From Amphibalanus amphitrite (lineage: Eukaryota; Arthropoda; Thecostraca; Balanomorpha; Balanidae), in assembly GCF_019059575.1 (NCBI RefSeq), contig NW_024881585.1:501001-565000 (forward strand): a DNA stretch of 64,000 nt. Reading direction: 5' to 3'. Within the stretch, counting starts at the first letter, position 1, and each line of letters begins with the position of its first letter. Under the pieces are notes generated by a model that saw only the letters and a list, made by a program, of their open reading frames with translations, was not told where the DNA came from and did no database searches. Both the position numbers and the translations under genes were made by a program. This document shows positions 43,487 to 51,938 of the stretch, in pieces.

Positions 43487-43976
43487 CTGTGGGCGCCAGG
43501 CAGCACGCAGATGGGTCAGCGGCACGGCGCACACTGGCACGCCGCTGTCGGGGCGGGTACCGCAGCTGGTGCAGCAGCTGGATTGTCTGTTGACGTCGGT
43601 GACAGCAGGAAGCCAGCACGACGCTGGGATACTTTCGAGAATATTGAACAATTATAACCAATGCTGTAGTTCTGCAGAAAGAAATGTGTCATTATTAGCG
43701 AAAGGCCAAAGCAAAATTTAAATTTAATGCCAAAAAAAGTGACTTAAATGGCTACAGAAGAACCTTCGACAATTGCGGCGAGGCGTGAAAAGGTATGACG
43801 TGCATTTTTGAACTCATCACATATGGACGGACAGTAGTGTTGATAACTTATACTGTGTACCAAACATTTCCTGAAGCGTGCATAGTTACGGGCCGCACGG
43901 AACAGTAAAGTAAGCGAAGCAATCTACTGTTAATAGCTGTCCAAAAATGTGTGTTTTGCAATTTTTTTTTTTGATT

Positions 43977-44055
43977 TAGAGGCATCGGAAGCTCAGGATT
44001 ATCAGCAGCTTTTGTCCATCGCTCGTGACTTTGAAGAGACGGCCCTCTCGGGAAG
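43977..44055 (+). CDS. Candidate host exon, unrecognised protein
   Basis: A strong polypyrimidine tract and acceptor (TTTTTTTTTTGATTTAG) precede 79 bp that read EASEAQDYQQLLSIARDFEE then TALSG, and GGGAAG|GTTACC could be the donor. Codon usage and the amphipathic, helix-like sequence look exon-like. No family is recognised and no partner exon is secure; it lies just outside the element with inverted arms (44077-48150). Could be a chance open stretch. Confidence 0.35.
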
Positions 44056-45667
44056 GTTACCACAGTCCGGGACGATACTACTATGCATTTCAGACCCCAT
44101 GAGACCCTATTTTTCGGCGATAATTTATTTAATATTTATCTAATTGGCTTCAAATTTTCGCACAGCACATTTCAGCTCAAGCGCCAATTTTCGCTAATAT
44201 CGTCTCTTAGCAAAATATCAATTGTTAGGGTACTTGTTGCCTCGTAATGTTAAAATCAGCTCCGTAAATCCGTCAGTGGAGTAGAGGCTATCCGTACGTA
44301 GGCGTGACGTCACAGGCACGTGACCATTAAGCTCCGCCCTCCCGGCAGACGGAGCAGTGACCTTGGCCGGTCAGTCCGATGCGTGGAGCCGACGGGGCAG
44401 TAGCCGCCGCACCCAAGGCCGTATGCCGGACCGGGGCGGTTCGCATTGGACGTGGCTGCCTTGCGGTTGCCGTTGCAGTAATAACGATACAGCAGAAACT
44501 AGCGCTCGTTATTAGCGCACTAGCCTTCGGTATTGCATTTATCGCAAATTAACATGCACCTTGTCAATCAATAAAGATATATCTACTTTAATACTAAGTT
44601 CAGGGCTAGTGAATGCATTTTTGCTTGATTGAACGTCATTAAAAAAGGCCGTTGATGTCAATTGACTGAACTGATGCAAGACGTCGGTCAGCCTACGTCA
44701 AATTTGCAAGACATGGTAAACAGTTACACCGTAGCATTTAAGAAGTGTGGTTAAAATATGAAATATATTATGCTTATGCGTATGCTTGAGATGGAATGTG
44801 ATTGAACACCTTCGGAACTAGCCCATTTTATAATTGGCTAGATTGAGGTCACCGGACTGACTTGACCCCAGGCTTTCGTGTTGAACTGCAAATAATTAAG
44901 ATACCTGTAAGCAAGTACCCTACTGCCTCACTATTGGAGAGCTTGAAATGTTACTTTAGTTTCACAAAAAGACGCGATTTCTTTACTAGCCTAGCCTATG
45001 CGCTTGTTTCCCTTATTCTGATGCCATATTTCTACCATGCGCAATAAATCGCACATCACATTTCGGCTCCCTTCTCAACGCTTCCCGAATAACGAACACA
45101 GCTCGTGGAGCGATGTTTGAGGCAATCGGAAGTGCTCGCGACTAATAATCCTCTTCTGTTTTTTTTTTCTGCATAGTTAGGTATAACAGCGTCTTCAGCA
45201 ACAGCAATTGACGCAGCCAACCATATCGATATTGTCGAGTAGTGCAGAGGCTTCGCATGATGTCATAGGTGACAGAATAGTGGCACGACCTGACCATGAG
45301 GTAGGCGCCAGAATGTGCATTTATTCAGATAATCAGATAGTGCATGACTCAGCTCTCTATTTAAAGGTAGTGTGCCACCTTCCAATGATTTCCCATTTTA
45401 TTTTTCCTAGGATAAGAAGCTTCTGTTTTTACCTAATATCGCAAAAAAAACCAAAAATGGGCCTAAAATAGTGCTTTTTACGCCTAAAAGTTTATCGGTT
45501 TTTCGATATGTATATAACAACTGTAGTGGGCTGACCTGCAAACAGGCGTCGGCAACAATCGCGAATGCGGCGCACATGTGACAACAAGCAAAGGTCATTA
45601 TAGAGTTACGACGTACGGGAATGAGTTATCAGCTGTCTAATCGTAGACAACACAATGTCGAATTTAA

Positions 45668-46858
45668 CCCGCGCCCGGCTGGGGGTCCTGGATTTCCACG
45701 CCCTGCTGGGGGGGGGGGGGGGTGTTTGAACACCCCCCTTGTAACTCGGCTCCTGGGCCACGTAGCGATACGCGGAAGGCGGCGTTCGAAAGAGCGTCAA
45801 AAATAATGACGAAATCACTTCGGTCAATTTTTTGGTCAGGTCAAAGGTCAGGTCACCAGAGGTCATTGAAGGTAAAATTTCGCCGATTTCCAGGTCAAAT
45901 GTCGAAAATTTCCAAGAAGCCAACGCATAACCCGAAAACCAATAGAGCTACAGCGCCGCGGAAAGCGCATTCGATAGCCCTATTAAAGCCCTTTCTGAGT
46001 AATTCTCTCAGATTTGACCTAACGTCAACGGTTTTGCCTGCAGGGGGCAAAAACTGCAAAAATAGCCGATTTTTTCGGAAACAGTTTTTCTGCAGTAACT
46101 TTTGACTCAAGCCTTGTACGAGGTTACTTTTACCGGCATCGTGTTCCTCTCGTCAAGACGCATCGAATGAACTATAACTTGACCTTGAAAGGTCAACTTG
46201 AAAATTTGACCTCAGGTCAAGGTCATGACCTGACCGGAAAGGGTCATGTTGCATATCAGTCGATCCGTATCGTCGAGCTGAACCCATCTAAGGCGTTTTC
46301 ATCGCTCTAGCATGCCTCTATCAAAAGTTATTTGCGAAAAAACTGTTAGATACCATTCGTGACCTAAGATGACCTCAGGGCATAAACAAGGGTCACGGAC
46401 ACCATTTTCATGTTCAGTGTGTCTAAACCACTTGTAATTCGATGTTTGGGAGTGTTTATAATGTCTTTTGTCCAAAGGAGGCACATTTCAATTTTCTCCC
46501 ATTGACTTATAATGGGGAGGTCGCAAAATTGACCTGACCTTAGGTCATCGATATCAAAATTCTGAGATTTACATTTTGTACATGCTATTGCCCTTAGCAA
46601 TCGCTGAAAGTTTCAAAGCGATCGGTCACTCGGTGTAGCTATGACAGACATTGAAACTTTTTATGAGGTGAGGTCACTTCAAGTGATCTGGTGACCTGAC
46701 CTTGAATGACCTTGGTCTGAAATTTTCACAACATGTGTAAAATTGATGTATGATAAGGTGTACCAAAAACGTCGGCGCTCCGCGCCGCCGTTTTTGAGAT
46801 ATTCGCAAAAAAAAACACAAGGGGGGGGTGTTCAAACACCCCCCCAGCAGGGCGCGGG
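45668..46858. mobile_element. TTAA-type element, CCCGCGCCC family, copy 2
   Basis: TTAA at 45664-45667 and 46859-46862. Excising it with one TTAA gives GTCGAATTTAAACTGTAAG, exactly what is present uninserted at 9791-9809. Ends and hairpins as in copy 1 (18006-19187). The two copies are highly similar throughout, with small differences in the G/C runs and scattered substitutions. AGGTCA clusters at 45835-45870, 46180-46235, 46515-46545 and 46665-46710. Confidence 0.95.
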
Positions 46859-47100
46859 TTAAACTGTAAGCCTGTATTGGTATTGTTTGTTTAATTTGGC
46901 TGTCGAACATTAATTTATGGTTTGAAATATTATTTTATGTAAAATAATTGATATGAAACAGCCGTCTCTAAAGTTATGACCCCATCTCACCACATGAAAG
47001 TGGCAGAAATGACAATGATCAGCTGACGCATTTTTCTTGGCCGAAGTCAGAGCGCGCGGCCCGACGCACCACCACCGCACCACAAAGTATGAGCAGAAGC

Positions 47101-47318
47101 CGCGCCCAAAGCCAGGGCCCCGGTAACGTGAGGTAGCCGAGTCGGGGCAACGTGCGCTGACCCAAGCCGGGGCCGCGGCTTTTGGCGCGGTCTACCGCAT
47201 CCCCGGGCAGCCCCGGGCTATCACATGACACCGGGAGGACGCGCGGCCCCGGCTTGGGTCAGCGCACGCTGCCCCGACTCGGCTACCTCACGTTACCGGG
47301 GCCCTGGCTTTGGGCGCG
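47101..47318. repeat. GC-rich inverted repeat, 77-bp arms
   Basis: 47101-47177 and 47242-47318 are complementary with one mismatch I can see (AACGTGCG against AGCGTGCG). The 64-bp spacer and the right flank both contain GGCGCGGTCTACC (about 47184-47196 and 47313-47325). The insertion is absent from the sister element at 26.4 kb. Confidence 0.9.
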
Positions 47319-48299
47319 GTCTACCACACCACCTAACAAGCGTGTTCGAAACCGCAGGAGATGATGATGGACGGGTTTATCGAAACTTGATTGGATGAGC
47401 CTATCGGTAATAGCGATTTCAGTGTGTGCATTTATTGTTCATAGTGTTGTGAAATGTGGTTGGGGTACGACCGACAACCCGTCGGGGCGAATTTCGCACT
47501 GGGGTACTCAAAATTAGAAGAATTTAAGACGTTTCCATGAGTTTTGAAGGTATGGATAAGTTCTAAAAATCCGGTTCTCCTTATCTGGGCCATTAACTCC
47601 ATACGGTCCAGGAAAGCTGGCACACTACCTTTAATGTTGGTTCTGGGGAGGTTAATATCCTCATTTTGATTATTCTTCATATTCTGAGCTGGATCGGTGT
47701 TGATATACCAAAAAGAGAGAAGCGGTTACCAACTCCCCCAAATGAAGAGCAAGCTTTCGCTCAGGCACTTCCTGTCGATTCCATGTATGCTTCCAGTGCA
47801 CGGCCCCGTGCGACCTCTCCGCGGTGCTGCCGCCGACTGAGCCTGCATAGACCCAGCGCGGTCACGGCCAGTGGGCGGAGCTTAGTTGGGCCCGGCGCAA
47901 CGTGATTGGCCAGCGCTCCCATCCAATCCGCTGCGGTGGCGAGCGAGCCTCTATCCGGGTGCAAAATCTAATTAGCATTACGAGCCAATGACAGGTGCTC
48001 TAAATATTGACATTTTTTAAGAGACCATATTGATGAAAATCGGCGCTTGAGCTGAAATGTCTAATGTCAAAATTTCAAGCCAATTAGACAAAAACTGAAG
48101 AAATTATCGCCGAAAAACAGGGTCTCACGGGGTCTGAAATACATAGTAGTGACATCTATTGGCAGATATGTCGTCAGCAAGTTACATTGCCAAACCATGT
48201 TCGGAAAAGTGTACTCATGCATATTACTTGCGGCAGTGATGCTTTCAGCAGTACTAAGAACAGAAGAGGCTATAAATAATAAAATACTCGCCTTAGTGC

Positions 48300-48455
48300 G
48301 CCTGTAAGGTGCGCGCACAGTATCTGCCGCTGGCTCCGCGCCCGGTACCCTGCAAGCGTCATCCAAAGTACGACAACCGCAAACTGTATCTTACGCAACT
48401 TTTACTTCTATTAGCCGGAGATATAGAGCTAAATCCTGGGCCGCCGACCATATAA
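48300..48455 (+). pseudogene. LINE 5' fragment encoding a 2A-like peptide
   Basis: The plus strand reads YLTQLLLLLLAGDIELNPGP (codons ending at 48443), matching the 2A consensus D-x-E-x-N-P-G-P preceded by a leucine-rich helix. 2A sequences make the ribosome skip a peptide bond and are known near the N-terminus of some CR1-like non-LTR retrotransposon ORFs. Upstream is an open basic stretch (CKRHPKYDNRK); downstream the frame stops after two residues (TAA at 48453). The rest of the LINE is not recognisable, so this is a fragment. Confidence 0.75.
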
Positions 48456-48654
48456 AATATTTTGGACATACATGCATTCGCACGTGGATTTGTAGAGGAC
48501 ACAACAGAAGAAAATACCTCTACGCAATAAACCATTTGACAGCATCTCGCTGCGGTGCCCAGCGGTAGCACGACCACAGCCCGACCGCCCTGCGCCAGCC
48601 GCCGTAGCAGTGACCGCTGCACCGGCAGCTGTAACAACAGCCGCCTCGCAAACC
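48456..48654. other. Unassigned sequence between 2A fragment and Penelope
   Basis: An open but shifted plus-strand frame continues from the 2A fragment (KYFGHTCIRTWICRGHNRR) and then decays. It may be more of the same LINE. Ends where the minus-strand Penelope RT begins. Confidence 0.35.
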
Positions 48655-49875
48655 ACTGTAAAAGGTTCGCTACAACTACACTGACCGGACTTCCCATAGC
48701 GGTTCCTTTCATTTGTTTGTAGCACTCCCCATTTACCTGAAAGTATGTTGTATCTAAACATAATCTAAGTAGAACTAGGATGTCATCTACCTCCATCCCC
48801 GTATTGGCTAAAACGACGCTGTCACCCTTCTCGTCCTCGGCCCTCAACCTTTTCTGAACTATTTCACAAGCTTCATCCGTGGGAACTGAAGTGAACAGCG
48901 ACTGAACCAAGGCCATATATAGTAGGTAGCGACACTGAGCGATTTGTTTACAGCCAGTTTCGATCCCGATGACGCAAATGTGTCGTCACGAGACAAAACA
49001 ATATGGCCACCTCTAATGAGAACCAAATGCAATAAGTTCCCGGATGTAGACAGCACTGACGTCACCGGGATCGAAACCGACGACATCAGTACTGGACCTA
49101 TGGCGAAGCAAAGTAGTGACATCCCCCTGGACTGAACATCGAAAGATACCATGACGTCATCCTCGCTGATAGTCAAACCCTGGACGTACGTTACAAAATC
49201 TCTCGAGTCTTTGACATGATAGCCTGTCTTTCCTACCAGCGGTGCTAGAAGGCTTGCTAGGTGCTTAGCAAGAGGGTAGGTTACCGAGCCAATGGTGGAC
49301 ACAATCGGTCTCAGTGGGACCCCTGGTTTGTGAACCTTGGGAAGCCCATAAAACAAAGGCGGCATGGGGTCTGAAGGGTAGAGTTTTAAGTACAAACTTC
49401 GTGAAATTCCCCCTTTCCTTTCTATATTCTTTAGAACTTCTCTTACTTTCCGTGAGTAACTGTTCGTCGGATCCTTTGGCAGCTTTTCGTAGGTGTCCTC
49501 ATCAGAAACTAGCTCATGCACTTTTGCCTGATACTGTTCCTTGGTTAGTACACATACAGATTTTCCTTTGTCACTAGGTAGTATCACTAAATCATCCCTC
49601 CCCTTGAGGTTCCGCAAGGCACATCTTTCCTCAGCAGTCAGATTGTCGCTTTTCGGTTTAAAAGATTGTAGTGCTTTCGTAACTTCAAAACGAACTTTGT
49701 TCGCATCTTCAGGTGACATGTTAATCCTACTTTTAAGCTTCTCTACTTCCGTAATAAAATCTACGTCATTTACATTCTTCGGTGTTGGAACAAAATTCAA
49801 ACCCTTACTCAAAACACTAATTTCAGCTTCCGTCAGGTCTACACCGGACAGATTAACAACCCACCGATCCCTCAC
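48655..49875 (-). pseudogene. Penelope-like element reverse transcriptase, minus-strand copy
   Basis: Encodes the N-terminal region and the first half of a Penelope-like RT: FYGLPKVHKPGVPLRPIVS, DVMVSFDVQS / LFTSVPTDEA (motif A region) and KGTAMGSPVSVV (motif B). A 222-bp MITE (48908-49129) splits it between DVQS and LFTS, duplicating 8 bp. Homology ends after motif B at about 48655, so the catalytic VDD and the GIY-YIG endonuclease are missing. Nearly identical to the plus-strand copy that starts about 70 bp away in head-to-head orientation. Confidence 0.88.
48908..49129. mobile_element. 222-bp hAT-type MITE in Penelope
   Basis: GACTGAAC is duplicated (48900-48907, 49130-49137). Ends CAAGGCCATATATAGTAGG and, inverse of the right, CAGGGGGATGTCACTACTT match the two ends of hAT family B (22488-24663). 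An internal inverted pair (GTTTCGATCCCG at 48957-48968; CGGGATCGAAAC at 49066-49077) makes a hairpin. Some of the reading frame passes through it by chance. Confidence 0.9.
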
Positions 49876-49944
49876 CCCTTCTCTGTTGTCTCTCGGCGTC
49901 CCAGCTGTCCCCGTTTCTGAAGAATCACCTTGAGGTGAAGGTGA

Positions 49945-50335
49945 AGGTGAAGGTTAAGAATCACCTTGAAACGGGGACAGCTGGGACGCCGAGAGACAAT
50001 AGAGAAGGGGTGAGGGATCGGTGGGTTGTTAATCTGTCCGGTGTAGACCTGACGGAAGCTGAAATTAGTGTTTTGAGTAAGGGTTTGAATTTTGTTCCAA
50101 CACCGAAGAATGTAAATGACGTAGATTTTATTACGGAAGTAGAGAAGCTTAAAAGTAGGATTAACATGTCACCTGACGATGCGAACAAAGTTCGTTTTGA
50201 AGTTACGAAAGCACTACAATCTTTTAAACCGAAAAGCGACAATCTGACTGCTGAGGAAAGATGTGCCTTGCGGAACCTCAAGGGGAGGGATGATTTAGTG
50301 ATACTACCTAGTGACAAAGGAAAATCTATATGTGT
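49945..50335 (+). pseudogene. Penelope-like element, plus copy, N-terminal part
   Basis: Mirror of the minus copy (RDRWVVNLSGVDLTEAEISV, MSPDDANKVRFEV, LILPSDKGK-type block). The frame is cut at TGTGT (50331-50335) by the 5' LTR of the BEL element and resumes at 58821. Between the two Penelope copies (49915-49965) lies a short GGTGAAGGTGAAGGTGAAGG tract with GAATCACCTT on each side. Confidence 0.88.
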
Positions 50336-51449
50336 TGTAGGCGCTGCTCGTACGTCTGCTAGACTCAGCTGCTCGGTGCGCGGTTAGGTCGACAGTAGCG
50401 CCCCCCGTGGCCCTCCTGCTTGCGTAGCTCGGCAATAGATGGCACCGCCGGCTAGTGGCAGTACATGTGTGTGTGTGTCAGTACTAGCGCAGTATAGTGA
50501 TGGCAGTATTGAACTTTCTGTTGGCGTTTGTTTTTTGATTGTCGTCATTGGCTTAAGACATCTTGGCATATTATGTGTCGTGACCCTCATTTATTATATG
50601 TGGCGATTTGGTATACCTGTCTTTCGGTTTCTATTGGCATTTTTATTCATTGGCGATTGGAGGTGATGTAGTCGTGGTACGCTTAGTGATGTTCATTTCG
50701 GTTTCTGCGTTGAGTTGGACGTGTGGCGCGGCGTGCCCTGTAAGTGAAATGGTTTGTATGGATAAAATTGTATGCCATGATTGTAATGTTTCGCATAATT
50801 TCTAATAATTACCGTTTTGCTGGTTTTTACGTGGTCAGCTCTGTTACAGTTTGCTCTTACCTGTACCATTTAGACGGATTTGTTTCGTTTCTTTGTCACT
50901 GTTACGCCACATTTGTAAATGGGGTGTCGCATGCAGGTTACGCCCGGTTTTGGTGCGAATCATCCGTGGCGCCTGCTCCTGTTGGTGGCGCCGGTTGGTG
51001 CGGCGCTCGACGTACTGGTGGCGCCGTTGGTGAGGCGTTCGGCGCGCTGGTGGCGCCTGTCTGGTGTGGCGCCCGACGCCTCGACAGCGCCCGTTTGGTG
51101 TGGCGCGCCCGGCCACGTACTTTGGCGCCTGGTTTTGGTGGCGCCCGAGCACTGTGCTCACTTTGGCTGCCGTCTACATCCTGCCGAGAGTCACTCCGAT
51201 GGTGAGGATATGATTATTGTTTTGGCGTAAGTGTGTCGGCATAAGTACGAGATTTTACTTAAGTGTAATAATGTGAGATAGCACCTCATATAGCTATGCT
51301 TCTGTCCCTCACGCCTATGTTCAACTGTGGTATGTGTTATATTTGTTTGTGTGTCTTTGGCAGAAACCGTGCTCATGCACATGCGCTGTTACAATACAGC
51401 GTGGTAATCATCTGGCCTTTTTGGCGGAGCGGAGCAGACGGCGGCTACA
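50336..51449 (+). repeat. 5' LTR of intact BEL/Pao element
   Basis: 1,114 bp, TGTAGG...GCTACA, the same length as the 3' LTR (57702-58815). One difference is visible (CATATAG here, CATGTAG there), so the insertion is very recent. TGTGT on both outer sides (50331-50335; 58816-58820) is the 5-bp target duplication. Tandem GGTGGCGCC-type words at 50970-51150 are a feature of this LTR. Open frames in it occur identically in both LTRs and are not genes. Confidence 0.97.
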
Positions 51450-51938
51450 GTTTCATCGGACTCTTCTCTCCCTGCACTTCTGCTTGACGAGGAGCTGCTG
51501 CGGAGTTCGTCAGACTGACTTGTCCAGTGAGGTTTCATCTGGCGTCTGCATACATGAGGTATTGGGGGCCCACATTCGGTCAGGGAGATTGAAGGTGTCA
51601 GCACCTGGTGCCTTGTGATGCCTTCTAGTTTGATGGTCCTAGCAGTGTTTGCTGGGCAGTAAGAATCGCAGTGACATCTGGTGCCAGTAGCTACAGTTTG
51701 GTGTGATGCAGACAGCTTGGGGTATGGGGATTGGGAGGTGTGACACATGGCTGGCTATGGTGGAAGCTGAGGTTCATTGTGTGTGCTGCTAAGTGTGTGA
51801 GATTGTTGATATTTTGGGTTCTGATGTATCCTGCTTTGGTTGGTTGTTATTGTTATGTATGTCAGGCATCTGTTTAGCTTAAGTCTTGCAGAGAGTTATT
51901 GGTGGTGACATAGGCTATCATCCGCAGGTAGATAGGTC
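51450..51938 (+). other. BEL leader (LTR to gag-pol start)
   Basis: 489-bp untranslated leader starting GTTTCATCGGACTC. A TGG-initial primer-binding site directly at the LTR edge is not evident, unlike the BEL at 28.5 kb, so the priming tRNA cannot be named. Confidence 0.6.

Larger units (their letters stand above)
45365..47630 (+). mobile_element. TTAA-type element, AGGTAGTGTGCCA family, full copy with guests
   Basis: TTAA at 45361-45364 and 47631-47634, termini AGGTAGTGTGCCA and inverse. Interior shared with 26083-26945 and 9194-9829. It carries a CCCGCGCCC-family insertion (45668-46858) and a GC-rich inverted repeat (47101-47318) that replaces the short CGTATTTGGAAATTCC stretch of the sister copy. 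Confidence 0.9.
44077..48150. repeat. Element with long inverted arms
   Basis: ACTACTATGCATTTCAGACC at 44077-44096 is mirrored at 48150. The arms continue for roughly 300 bp: TTTTTCGGCGATAATTT, AATTGGCTT, CAAGCGCC, AGCTCCGCCC and TGACC...GGCC words appear in inverse order at 47800-48130. No target duplication is visible and no transposase recognised. The centre holds the TTAA-type element 45365-47630. Confidence 0.6.

Noticed and set aside
45190..45299. Possible plus-strand exon (polypyrimidine tract, then GACCATGAG|GTAGGC)
   Set aside because: Stops occur right after the best acceptor, phases do not fit the 43977-44055 candidate, and the segment lies inside an element with inverted arms.
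50408..51230. Several open frames of 60-153 codons, repeated at 57774-58596
   Set aside because: They lie inside the two identical LTRs of the BEL element, so they are duplicated with the LTR and carry no domain.
51450..51470. Primer-binding site directly after the 5' LTR of the intact BEL
   Set aside because: The sequence GTTTCATCGGACTC lacks the expected TGG start; I could not match it to a tRNA 3' end.
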